Source: Portulaca oleracea (taxonomy: Eukaryota > Streptophyta > Magnoliopsida > Caryophyllales > Portulacaceae). From it: 64,000 nucleotides of DNA. The number at the start of each line of letters is the position of its first letter. Position 1 is the first letter of the stretch. The notes under the pieces are model-generated. The model saw only the letters and a program-made list of their open reading frames with translations. It did not search any database and was not told where the DNA came from. Location of the stretch: assembly GCA_029582165.1 (NCBI GenBank), contig CM055875.1:6366001-6430000 (forward strand), given 5' to 3'. The position numbers and the translations under genes were made by a program. This document shows, piece after piece, positions 22,281 through 33,129 of the stretch.

Positions 22281-23660
22281 TGATAAGTGATTTTTATATA
22301 GTATTTTTAGGGCTCAAAATATATATATTTAATTCTTTTTATACCCGAAATTCCATGTTTTTATACCAATTTCTATGATATTCTTCACTTGTTCGAGAAT
22401 TGGTATGTTTTGCAGGAATTATTGAAAACCAACCTAAAAGCATGGAAAATTGGAAGAAAAAGTTGAAAAATTGAGAAGAATTGAAGTGGGGAATAAAAGA
22501 GGAGGAAATTTGAAGAAAATAAGAAGAAAAGAAAGAGAATTGAAGCTGGCCCAAATCAACTCTCGGCCCAGCTCCAAGCCAGCGCCTATCACCCCCCACC
22601 AGCGCCTATCACCCCCCACCAGGGCCTCATTACCCCCCAGCAGCGTCTAGGGCAAAGGCTGGGATTGTCGGCTAATATTAGGCGCTGGGGGCGTCTTTTT
22701 GGGCACTGCCAGCGTCCTCTGACTCGTATAAAAAGAAACATCCGCCGTTCAGTTTAGGCGAATCTTTAATCCAGTTTTATTTCACACGCCGTTCAGTCAT
22801 AGGTTTTCTCTGTAATTCCTCCCTTCGGGGAGCCATTCTAGTAGATTAGGAATGAAAGAGGAGAAGAAGGAGATCGAATCGAGTGACACGAAGAGATCGA
22901 ATTCGATGACTTGAACGTTCGGTTTAATTTCTATTTACTTTATGCTTCGTTATTCAGTTTCTATTATTTCTTTCTTAGTTTTTATTATGAATAGCTAAAT
23001 TCCCTTTGTTTGGGGGATAAACTCGATGTCTTTTGAGTGAATTTGAATACAGTTTCGGTGTTAGGTTATCCTTTTATTCGTTTGATCTGCGTTCAACGTA
23101 TGTCATGGTAATTTGACAATAGAACGACAGTTTGAGTCTGTACCTGGTTTTAGATTCTCGAAAACAGAACGACAGTTTGGGTCTTGAATTGGATTGCGTA
23201 GATTGAATAGGTTAGAAAATAGTTAGACATAATGATTCTTCCCTAGGGTCAATTTATAATCAGTTCTTATCTTTGTTTAGATTAAATAGTTAGAAATAAT
23301 GTTTAGTTTAATCACTAGAACTCACCTAGGATCGAAAGATCGAAGTGATAAGGCCTAGAAAGATTATAGACCCCGAATTATCTTGTTACCTGCACCGTGA
23401 TTGTTGATAATTTGATTAATTGATTAGAGTGGACTCCACTGAACACTTTTAATTACTTGGTTGAGTCTTTTAATTTCCTGCTTCCTTAGTTAATTATCTG
23501 AATCATTACAAACAACCCTTTGATCGACCTAGCATCCTTTGTAGTGAACTAGTTTAGTGCGTAGTTCAACACAAGTCCCTGAGAGAGAACGATAGTTTTT
23601 ATTACTACACAGACCCGTACACTTGCGGTACACAGACACATATATGTTTTAGGTCTGTCA
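22281..23660 (+). mobile_element. Middle (shared) LTR of Athila A
   Basis: Full LTR bounded like the left copy. It has a PPT on its left and PBS plus gag on its right, so it serves as the 3' LTR of one unit and the 5' LTR of the next. Confidence 0.9.
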
Positions 23661-23666
23661 AGTTTT

Positions 23667-23745
23667 TGGCGCCGTTGCCGGGGATCTCCCGCCGGGGCCT
23701 TATCAATTTTAGTCTTTGTCAAGTTTTTGGCGCCGTTGCCGGGGA
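23667..23745 (+). promoter_or_regulatory. Duplicated tRNA-Asp primer-binding site, copy 2
   Basis: Two perfect TGGCGCCGTTGCCGGGGA sites at 23667-23684 and 23728-23745, 61 bp apart as in the first copy. The duplication therefore predates this array. Confidence 0.88.
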
Positions 23746-23859
23746 CTTGTTTCCCCAACCGCAATTAGACGACCGCACTCTGGTTGACTAGGTTTTTATT
23801 GCTTTTTCTTTAAACCCTAAAAATCAAATAAAAATTAAAAAATTTCAAAATTCAAAAAA

Positions 23860-24524
23860 ATGTCTATTCTTGATTTTCTTGATTTACCTCAATATATTTT
23901 CTTTATCTTCTTTGTTATTACTTTTGATTACGCTTGGTATTCTTGCTTTTGTCCTTTTTCAGGTTTACATAAAAAGATTTCTTATTCGATTTCGATCCCG
24001 AGAATGGACGAACCCCACGAGAAAGAAGCAAAAAGCAAAGAACTGGAGAAATAACAAGAACAACAAGAAGAAGCTAGGTGCGAAGGGGAAGAGATGACTG
24101 ATCAACCGCGAACACTAGGCCAATATACGACACTCAATAACCCCCAGTCCGCAATCACAGTCCCCGCTATTGCAGCTGATGACTTCGAACTGCGACAATC
24201 GTTAATTGACTTAGTATCCAAGGAACCCTTCCATGGACATCCAAGCGAAGATCCAAACCGCCACCTACGCCTCTTCCGCCAAGCCTGTGATACCGTCAAG
24301 GCCAACAACGTCTCGGAAGATGCTATCAAACTGAGGGTCTTCCCGTTCTCTTTAGAAGGTAAAGCATGTGAGTGGCTTGACTCGTTCCCTCCCAACTCAA
24401 TCACCACGTTCAACGAACTCGCCAGCATGTTCTTGGCAAGATATTTTCCTCCTAGCAAGCTTACTAGCTTGAGGAACTAGATTTCGACATTCACCCAAGA
24501 GCCTGACGAGCCGCTCTATGAAGT
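23860..24524 (+). pseudogene. Second Athila gag, truncated
   Basis: Begins MSILDFLDLPQYIFFIFFVI, a hydrophobic stretch in frame with MDEPHEKEAKSKELEK (ATG 24004), followed by one stop and then the capsid domain from MTDQPRTLGQYTT (24094). A stop falls at about 24478, and homology to the first copy ends at LYEV (24524), joined to the Tekay-like LTR. The T-rich tract ending TTTTTCAG|GT (about 23964) could alternatively be a 3' splice site. Confidence 0.82.
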
Positions 24525-27500
24525 ATCTGAATTCTTTTACCGAGACCGATATTTCGGGTCCTTCTTTATTTGAATTAATTTAAGGTTATAATTATGAGAA
24601 ATTTCATGGAGGAGTATGGATATATTTATTTGGGTTACCAATGACATTTTTACGGTTTAGTAAATCTCGATAGTTTAGGGAACTAGCGAGATATAAGTAT
24701 AAGAGGGGAAATTAAAATTGATGAAATAATTTATTTGGGCCATCATCTTGGCCAGCTAAGGGAGAGAAGAGAAGGCCAAGTTGGGCCTCTTTAGTATAGA
24801 TATATATGGCCTTGTGTTAATATACCACTTTTGGGGGCATTACTTAATCAATCACATACACTCTCTCCCTCACACCTCTCTTGCTTGACCATCCCTCTGC
24901 CCAACGCCAGATCTGCCTAGCTGCCCTCTGTCCTGGCTCGCTGCTGCCACCAACCGACACAGCTCCGGCAGGATCACCGGCCACCCCCGCGCCACCGGAC
25001 CACCATCACTCCTTTCCTCCTTCCTTTCTCCTCTTTGAAGTGGTAATTCATTCCATTCTTGTTCTTCACTCTTTCAAGTAAAAATCTTAGATACAATCTG
25101 AGTACTCTTGTTTCTCCATGTTTTTCCAGAATCAAAGCAAAAGTTTTAAGGTATTCAAGTGAAGATTAGTGTAGAACAATTCAAAGAGAAGAATTTGGGT
25201 AAGTATGTTGAGTTCTTGTTACCTTAGTGTAACCTAAGTGAATTCTTTGCAAATAATGGACATGCATGTAAATTTAGTTGGGTAATTCTCTGTGAAAGCC
25301 TAGAAAATTTGTTTGATTTAAGTGCATGTCTATAAATTGCTCTTAAAGCGGGGAAAGAGAGTGTTTTAAAGTGATTCATGTGGAGTTTGGTGTTGGATTG
25401 AGCAAGTAGTAATTATTGTGAGGTTGCATGAACTTGAGATGGCCTTGCTTGGTAATTCTCTGGATGTATCAAGGAGGAATAGGGTGTGTGTAAAGATCAA
25501 GCTATGTTTCAAGAAGAATTTAGGGTAAAACACAAAGATTTGAGTGTGCATGTGTTGGATTTCATGGAAGGAATACATTCTGGTTGGTATTTGCTTTTTC
25601 CAGAAAATAAGGAAATTAATCCTGGGTAATTTTATGGCATGATTAGGTAGATAAAAGTGTTATTTAACACCCGGTTTTTACAGTTCGTCATTTCGATGAG
25701 TATAATGGGATTTATGGCCAAAATTGTAAACCCGTGCAAATTTGGGATTTTCTGATAGCAGAACAAAGATGGGTGTTTTTCGACTAGTTAGAGGTTATTA
25801 TGGGTTAAAAGTTGAACATACAAGTTTTAGAGGACATTCTGAGCTTTTCGGAAAGGTATAGTATGTGCCCATACGATATCGGGAGAGAGGGATATGAGGT
25901 TTTTTTCTGAAGGGCTGTAATCTGGGTTCTGCCCAGAGTTTTATTTACGTGTTTTGACTTAATGGCTATGGTTCGCTTCCTTAAGATGTTTTAATCAATT
26001 TGTGGTCAACATAAGACTTGAAGTTTGTTCTGAAAGCTTTCCAAATTGGGGTTTTAGGCCTTCATTGAACATTTGGAGTGAGATTTATGAGTCTCCGATT
26101 GTTGGTTGGTAATCTGAGTTGCCCCAGAAAATGTTATGTGACTACCCATCTTTATGGTAAAAAATCCGACTTGTTCCCATGATCAAATTAGTAGGTGGTC
26201 TGAATAAAAGTTGTAGCAAGTGAACCAAGCTTTCCAAAATGTCCTCTTATGTGAGATTTCAATAAGTGGAGTTCGAGATATGATTTTCCGAATAATTGTT
26301 GTTTAAATGGTTATATCTTTTGGGCAACTTGTAAAGACAATAGTATTTAACATCCTTAGCCATGTTTCTAGTCTTTATGGTCAACTTCAAAGTTGAGGTG
26401 TATGTTCTAAGCTTCCCGAAAGGTCCTTTTATGCCTTGGTCCAATATCCGAAGAATGGAATAGGACTTTAGGAGTATGCCTTAAGGAGCGAGTTCATTAT
26501 TAATGTTTATAGGAAATTTCCCAAGTTATTACTTCATGGTTCTACCTAGCTTAGATCCTAATTCTTTGTCTTTATCCTTTTTAAGTTTCCTCAAGAGATC
26601 GTTGCACCACCGTTCAAGTCCCTGCTCGTGTCGGACGTGTTTCAAGTTTTCAGGTCCGCAAATTGTCTAATCTTTCATTTTAACTCCAATATTTATTATT
26701 TACTTTTCAAGTCATGACTAATGATCTATGTTTCATGTTTTAAGTGGTTCCGCCCTAATATTTTAGCTAGTCACGTGAAGTGCTAGCCCCATTTTTAGAT
26801 GCTCCTGATCAGAGTGTCCTAATGACCTGGCCAGTGTCGACTGTTTATCAGTCACCAAATCCAAACTTAGATCGGTTTAGGCATGCGCGTGTGTGAAATG
26901 CTTAACATTGATCGTAAGGGATACCACTCAATTATCTATCGCAAGATACTTTTATTCTACTTGTTTATACATATTCAACAATCCATTTTCATTTCCCCTT
27001 ACCCGTTTTCAAAAGGTTTTAAATGGCCACCAACGAAGATTGTTGCGAAATGCTTCTTACATATTAGAGGTTTGTGTACTGAGTGTTTCCCCCACTCATT
27101 TGCGAATGTTTTAATGTTTTGCTTTTAGGCAGTCCGAGCTCCCAAGTGAAAGGCAAAGGCAAGAAGGGGTAGCTTACCTCCTCCTTAGCAAGGTAGACTT
27201 TTGGTACGATGGATATTGTTGGACTTCAATGGTTGTATTGAAATTGTGGGCCAAGTCATGTTTTGAGATAGATTTCTATGTGTCAGATAAATTGTATCTA
27301 AAGCCTTAAACCTTATGTTTGAGTGGTTGTGGCGTTGAATGCCAAAGTATAGAGTTAAATTTTATGGTATTGTTTGATGAATTGTTGGTGGTTTGATGGA
27401 CTTGAAGTTGTTGTTGGTTGCCTTGTCCTTAGTTGGACGGCGGTAATACCCCTTTCCTTGATTTCCACTGCGCTAATCACAGGTTTACTAGCAGATTTAG

Positions 27501-27534
27501 GTAAATTTTGTGATTAAAGGATTTGGGGTGTTAC
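24525..27534 (+). mobile_element. Tekay-like gypsy LTR, 5'-truncated
   Basis: About 3 kb with no coding region. It ends GGATTTGGGGTGTTACA, the usual right end of long Tekay/Del LTRs (TGTAACACC...GGTGTTACA). The left end is missing. Immediately right of it the C1 LTR resumes. The early part has a TATA-like TATAGATATATATGG (about 24799) and a Pro-rich leader. Confidence 0.65.
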
Positions 27535-28361
27535 AATACAATTGATTACATCCTAATCTAACTAATATGATCCGGATTACATCTTGCCAGAAAATAAAAG
27601 GAAAATGCAAGCTGAACTCTGATTGGACCAAATGCCAAAAGAGTTGCAAAATGAACCAATCACAAGCTTTTCTGCCTAAGGGGGTAAATATTTAGTTACT
27701 GAGGTAGTTCCCGCGCAATCACTAACTTGGAAGTAATCTCAACAGGTTAAGAATGAAATGGAAAGACCAAAATAACCCCTATGGACAAATAACAAGAGAC
27801 TTAGCCTCAGAACCGAGGTTTTGGAAAAATTGATAACAAACAACCCTGCTGGGATTGTTTGTTTTGGCACTTGAAACTTGCTGATGCATACTTGGACATG
27901 CTGGAACTTGAAAATGGCATGACATAGAACAAAAAACTCCTCGGAAACCTTAGCTAATTCTTCCTCAATCAATAGATATGACATTGAGAAAGACTGTTGC
28001 TTGGACTGTTGTTGTTGGGAACTGGATTTGGTCTGAATGACCAATGCTGACGGGCTGAAGGTGCCAAGACTTGTTTCACAATTGTGTAACAAGCTTGGAT
28101 GGATGCTGTGGATGGATTGGTGGCTGCTGGAAGTGTTGTGAACCTCCTGCTAGGTAGCTAAACTACTAAGTGACTTGCTGCTTCTGCTGAATTTAGGAAG
28201 CCTCTGTTTCTACTGCACTTGCTTCCTTAGCTGTTGAGTTTGGTGAACCAACATGGTCTCCTTCATGTGCTGCTGCTGAAAGTGCTGGTGAAGCTCCTAT
28301 AGATGCCTCCTTTGCTGATGATGTTGCTGCTGCTTGTTGTTCTTCAGGATGGTCTCCATCA
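27535..28361 (-). mobile_element. 5' LTR of C1, right segment
   Basis: Matches the 3' LTR from about 9023 to its end, including the E2F-like TTCCCGCGCA (27708-27717) and the terminal GGTCTCCATCA. Followed by the target duplication ACAAG. Confidence 0.92.
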
Positions 28362-28832
28362 ACAAGGGTTTTCCAAGAATCAGGCATTGAAGACAACAAT
28401 ATCCAAAGCTTTGACATTCTCACTAAAAATTATCTTTACTGAAGCAAGTTGTGATAAAATATTAGTAACCTCATTAATATGCTCAGCCACATCCACACCC
28501 TTAGCCATTTTACAACTGGTTAATTTGGTGAACTAATATACCTGATTTGCTGCGCTGGGCTTCTCATACATCTGCTCTAGTGCCTTCAACAATTCCTTCG
28601 TTGTATTTTTCTCCATGACGTTAAACTTGACATTCCGAGACAACGACATCCGAATCAGGGACACCGCCTGCTCATCCAGTAGATCGTACTCAACCTGCTT
28701 CATCTCGTCTGGCTTCTTCTCCAGCAGTGGAACATACAACGATTTTGCGTACAACAGATCCTCAATTTGCAGCTTCCAGTAAGTGAAGTCTGATCCATCA
28801 AATTTGTCTATTTCATACTTATCTCCTGCCAT
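28362..28832 (-). pseudogene. Copia H gag, N-terminal part
   Basis: Starts MAGDKYEIDKFDGSDFTYWK, then LYVPLLEKKPDEMKQVEYDL and MEKNTTKELLKALEQMYEKP: a Tork-like plant copia Gag. One stop (after AANQVY) interrupts it. It ends at SMPDSWKTLV, cut by C1, and resumes at 8516 in the same frame. Confidence 0.88.
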
Positions 28833-28868
28833 TGTTTGAAAGCGAGTTCTCTTTCATCAAGCTTGCAG

Positions 28869-28880
28869 GCTCTGATACCA
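28869..28880 (-). promoter_or_regulatory. Primer-binding site of copia H
   Basis: TGGTATCAGAGC on the minus strand, a perfect initiator-Met tRNA complement, two bases from the LTR end. Confidence 0.92.
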
Positions 28881-28882
28881 AT

Positions 28883-29295
28883 TGTTAGGATCAAAGAGTA
28901 CACAAGCAACGACAAACAATTGGAAATAATAGCGGAAAAAGAAATAAAAAATTTGATACCAAAGGTTTAACGTGGAAAAAAATGCAAAGCGAGAAAGAAA
29001 CCGTGGAATCGATATACATGATAGGGAGAACCTGAACCCGTATATATACTAGGGATACAAGAGAAAACGTAGGTTACAATATGGCATAACCTAAACAATA
29101 TGGAAATCTCCAGAAAAAGGAAAGAGTAGTGGAATAGGAAACAATATCTTGGCGCCGTCCAAGAATATCTGACATATTACAAACGCTGGCATAGGCCTAG
29201 AAGCGCTGGCAGCAGGACAGAAGCGCCGGCAACGTGCACAATCTCACTCCCGCTGATCGAGATGCTAGGAGCGTCAATACGGGCGTTGGCAGCGC
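28883..29295 (-). mobile_element. 5' LTR of copia H, truncated
   Basis: Matches 7052-7520 with a 65-bp gap, then is cut by LTR B2 within GGCAGCGC. The remaining part of about 100 bp is absent from the window. Confidence 0.88.
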
Positions 29296-30740
29296 TGTTT
29301 AGACCCAATTTTGTGTCTAAATACCACCTAAATCCTTAGGTTTTTGACTTGTTTCGTGGTTTAATTTAATAACTTTTAATACGTTTTTGGTTATTTTGTA
29401 GATTTTTGAGTTTTAACTCAAAATATGGTAAAAAGGGCCATTTTGCAACTATTTTGGGAATCCCGAGATTTCCCGAGTCTTGGTCGAGTCAAAGGCGAAG
29501 GAAGCGGAAAGGCCGGACGTGTCGAGTGGCTCAAAAGATAGAGATTTTGCTGAAGTTTGCCAAGACGTAGGCCCCGCCATGCTCGAGGTAGCGGGCGCTA
29601 CCCTCCTCTCGTCCGATGGCTGTCACACGCACCAAGGCGTAACCCCCGTCACAAACTATGTAGCGGGCGCTATGTCCTGAACATCAAAACAGCCGAGCTT
29701 GACCGTACCTACGATCCTGATGACCGCACCTACGGTGGGTGTAAAGCATGAGCAGAAGGTGAAGTGCCCGAGTGAGACCGCACCTGCGGTGCCCAAAGAT
29801 CGCACCTACGGTCTCTTGAAGGAGAAATCGCCGAAACATTCTTCGCAAGTGACCGCACCTGTGGTGTCCAGGGACCGCACCTGCGGTCCCCTGTTGCTGC
29901 GCGTTTTGTCCGGCCTTTGTGCGCTGCGTTTTGGGTGATTTTTATCCCTTGTATAAATAGACTCCTTAGCTGCATTTTGAGGGGGATTCGAACCGAGATA
30001 GATTTAGACATTTTCCAGCTTGTAATTAGTGGATTTAGAGAGAGATTAGTGAGAGATTAATCTAGGGTTTTGGAGATTTGTGTTTGTTATTGAAGATTTG
30101 GGTATTCAAACAATTGAGAGATTGTTGGATCATCTTTTTATTGCTTTCCTTTGTTCATCTACAACACTTTGATAAGTATTCTCTTCCCTTAACTCTTTTA
30201 TAAATTACCTTGCTAATTACTGTACTTGTTCTTTAATTTCTTTGCTTGCTATTTTGATTATTTTGCTTGTTTATGGTTGTTTGATGTTAGAAATCATGTT
30301 TAGGTCTGGTTTGGATGTTGTTAGCATAGTTTTTATCATGATTAGTGGCTAGAAACCCTATGGGTTAGGGGGTAATTAAGGGTGTGAATGGGTGATTAGG
30401 TTTGGGTTAGCAATATTAATGAGTAATTAGTTGGGAAATCAATTTCCCATTCCTTTCCTTCCCTCAAGTGAGATGTATTTGGGTTCGAAAGTCCCTAAAC
30501 ACATCCAACACTTGTGTTGGAAGGTCGGAATTGGGATAGTTAGTTTTCTACTCACGGAAGTGAATAGAGGCTAACTAGGAAATTCCGTTTCATTAACCCT
30601 CCGGGTCCGTGGTGGACTTTGGGGAAGTTGATCCACACTATCCTCGAAAGAGGAAGCCTGGTGGGTATTTTCTAACATAATTGCCACTTGATTTTCTCCC
30701 TTCTTGCTCTCTTGTTGCAAAACTTATTCCCTTGTTCCGG
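29296..30740 (+). mobile_element. B2: B-family gypsy LTR, 3'-truncated
   Basis: Starts TGTTTAGACCCAATTTTGTG and is close to B3 along its length until about 30740, where similarity stops. There is no PBS or gag, so it is a fragment. AGCGC (29291-29295) would be its left target site. Confidence 0.85.
29587..29959 (+). promoter_or_regulatory. Palindrome cluster and TATA box of B2
   Basis: GGTAGCG-GG-CGCTACC (29587-29602), TAGCG-GG-CGCTA (29661-29672), ACCGCA-CC-TGCGGT (29777-29790) and GGGACCGCA-CC-TGCGGTCCC (29871-29890) are perfect. Several more ACCGNACCTACGGT copies are imperfect. TATAAATA is at 29952-29959, 62 bp after the last palindrome. Confidence 0.75.
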
Positions 30741-30875
30741 AGTTTGGTATATACAGCTAAGTGAGGTACTTCTTGTTTCAATTGTGCGAAATCCTCTCCC
30801 TTTCTCTTACATTTGGTTCGTTTGGCATCCTTGCTTAGTTAGGGTTAGATTTTGTCAATTTTTACAGATAATTCT

Positions 30876-31220
30876 ACCTCATTGTGTGCTAAGTTCAGAT
30901 GCTTTGTTCTTGCTTGATGTTTTGTGCGATTATCTGCTACATTTCATCTGTCAAAACATGTACACACAGGCCTTGCTAAGAGTCTTTGTCTAGAATCACA
31001 CAGTCACAATAGGAATTGTATTAGTGTGCTATCTTGGTATTCTTTTTGCCTTGTTGTGTGTTGAACTCGAATGCTAGGTTCTTGTGTGGTGTTTGTGCGA
31101 TTAATGGTTGCATTTCATCTGTGAAACATATACATATTGATTGTATTAAGGTTCTTGTCGATTTTCACACACATTCACACAATGAGTTGTATGAGTGTGC
31201 TATTCTTGCATTCTGTTTGT
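30876..31220 (+). repeat. Diverged tandem duplication of about 170 bp
   Basis: 30876-31050 and 31051-31220 share ATTGTGTGCTAAG/TTGTGTGTTGAA, GCATTTCATCTGTNAAAC and TTNTATNAGTGTGCTAT in the same order, with many substitutions. Confidence 0.7.
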
Positions 31221-31973
31221 GTGTGCTGTGCATTTTAGCTCATTTTGTCAAGCAAGAACTCATCTCCCTTTGCTGAATCCATGTTCTAGCAATGATTTGT
31301 AAGTGTCCCCACTCCCACTTTACTCTCTTTATCGATTTTATTTACACTATTAGTGTTAGGTAAGTGTGTGTGTGTGGGGGGGGGGTGCTTTATGGGAAAG
31401 TTGGGGAGAGGTGTGTCGGTTAGTTAGTTTTGTTGAGTTCGTTGTCCCCATGGTTTGAGTTGTTTCAATTTCATTGCTTCATCGTTGGTTAAGCCGGTCA
31501 TGAGCGATGTTTCACCCTTAATTCTCGCCTCAAACTAGTGAGATTTGGGGTTGAGGTTAGTTAGTGTCAATGTACATATTGTGAATAGTTTGTCTTTTCT
31601 TTGGTTTTTAGTCTCTAGTGTCTTGTTTATTTTTCTGTTTTTGTTTTTTTATGCGTGCGAACATTCACACTTATTATGTTCTTCTTGTTTATTCCTAACC
31701 CCAAGTGTGATGTTTTCCTAGATCGCAGATTGGTTCTGTTATTAAATTGAAGACCACGAGGTAACCTCTTTCCGCTCTCTTTGTCGCGTATATATCTTGA
31801 TCCATGCTGCATGCTTGTTTTTCTTTTTGAGTGGCGAGCCCCTTTGAGTGTCTGTGTTGGGATTATATTGCTGTTGGAGCCGTGTGGGCTCGGGTCGCCA
31901 CCACTTTTATATGCTAATTGTTCTTGTTTGTTTGTTTTTGTAGGTTCTCTATCCTTTTTCTTGTGACACCTTC

Positions 31974-32026
31974 CCACAATGAGGACATTGTGGCGTTTTA
32001 AGTGTGTGTGTGTGTGGGGGGGGGGG
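31974..32026 (+). promoter_or_regulatory. AGGA-loop hairpin and G tract of element F
   Basis: CCACAATG-AGGA-CATTGTGG (31974-31993) is a perfect 8-bp stem with the same AGGA loop as in element A but a different stem. It is followed by TTTTAAG(TG)n and an 11-G run. Confidence 0.6.
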
Positions 32027-33129
32027 TGAGGTGTTCTGTTTCAAGGGTAGATCACCTAGATTTTTGGTTTTTGTTATCTTAGTTTTTGCCTAAAATTTGA
32101 AAATTTTTTGTGTGAAAAAGGAGGAATAAGGGAGTGAAAGCCTTAAAAGTTTTCTTTCAGTTTCGTTTTCGCTTTGTTTCGCTTTGTTTCTTGGATCTTC
32201 TTTATCTTCTTAATTGAGTGTCTAGTGAGCATTTAATCTTCTTGAAAAATTTTTGTGTGAAAAAGGAGGAATAATGATGAACGTCGAAATTGAGAAGCCA
32301 TTCTTAATCTTCTTTAAAAGAAACCGGTCTGAGCATTTTTCGACCCTATCTCGGGTACTAGTCATGACTTACCTTCTTAGATTCCCTTCATTGAGTGTCT
32401 AGTGAGAGCCCCGATTCCTTTTACGTTTTGGTTGAAATCGAGAGATTCTAGGGGTTTGTGTCCGAGCTTGTTCTTTTTCCTGTTTAGCAAAAGCAAAAGC
32501 AAATTCAAAAAGAAAGAAAAAGAAAGCAAAGCTACAATAACCCGATTAAGTGGGGCGTGTTGCTAAATGACATCAACCACCATACACTTAGCCAACCTAC
32601 ACGGTCCCAGTATCAGTGGTACGGCACGGATACCACTTAAATCTCCTCCTATATCGCTTTGCGACAGAGAGGTGAATGGAAAAGACTATGTTAGGAGGGT
32701 AAACCCCATTTTTGGGCCGTCCAATTCCCGAAAGTAAGGCTAATACCGACCATTAAAAAGAAAAAAAAAGAAAAAGCAATTTCGTTGGTGAAGCCAACCA
32801 AAAAGGAAAAGAAAATTTGTGCTTTTGAAAGTGTGGGGCCTCTCCTTGCATCACCTACGACTCTGACCAGGCCAAGGGCGACCAAATGTGAGGAAGGGCA
32901 ACTCTGTTCTTGTTCGTTTCGTTGTTTTTGAGCTCGGGCATGAGTCTTTGGAGTCTTTTGGATTCAGTTAGAACCCACTAGCACATTTGCACATGGGGTT
33001 TTGCTTGGCATGAGGTGTAGGGGGTTGAAAATCTTTAAGACTGACTTTTGCTTGGGATAGGTGCTTGTGAGACTTGGCCTTACGGTTAACCTCTTGTTTG
33101 CAACCATTAGTCAAGAATTGTTGATCCAT

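Larger units (their letters stand above)
13738..24524 (+). mobile_element. Athila element A: LTR-internal-LTR-partial internal array
   Basis: LTR (13738-15107), paired PBS, gag, env-like ORF, PPT and a second LTR (22281-23660), followed by another PBS pair and gag (to 24524) that stops in mid-domain. The second internal copy shows the locus was larger, with a shared middle LTR. The first internal unit has no protease, RT or integrase. 13733-13737 (ATACT) is the left target site; the right one was deleted. Confidence 0.85.
8517..28361 (-). mobile_element. Ty3/gypsy element C1 (CRM-like chromovirus), itself interrupted
   Basis: LTRs at 8517-9872 and at 13367-13737 plus 27535-28361, PBS at 13352, PPT at 9873, and a perfect 5-bp target duplication ACAAG (8512-8516, 28362-28366). 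Removing C1 and one duplication copy rejoins the gag frame of copia H without a gap, which proves the insertion event. CRM affinity is inferred from the integrase end ([15 protein letters not shown], no chromodomain) and from the open frame running into the LTR. Confidence 0.9.
7052..29295 (-). mobile_element. Ty1/copia element H, interrupted by C1
   Basis: Two related LTRs (7052-7613 and 28883-29295) in minus orientation flank a methionine PBS, gag and scraps of pol. Without the C1 insertion the internal part is only about 1.4 kb, so most of pol is deleted and the element is non-autonomous. It inserted into B1. Its 5' LTR was later cut by B2, so the right target duplication is lost. Confidence 0.85.
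30741..33125 (+). other. Element F: 3' noncoding DNA of an Athila-like element
   Basis: No coding frames. Two TG-plus-G tracts (31361-31385 and 32001-32026), the second preceded by the AGGA hairpin; A-rich islands (about 32485-32530 and 32755-32815). It resembles the region between the env-like ORF and the 3' LTR of element A in layout, not obviously in sequence. No PPT/LTR boundary is visible before E begins. Confidence 0.5.

Noticed and set aside
31627..31977. Lys-rich minus-strand open frame
   Set aside because: Falls in T-rich noncoding DNA of element F; composition explains it.
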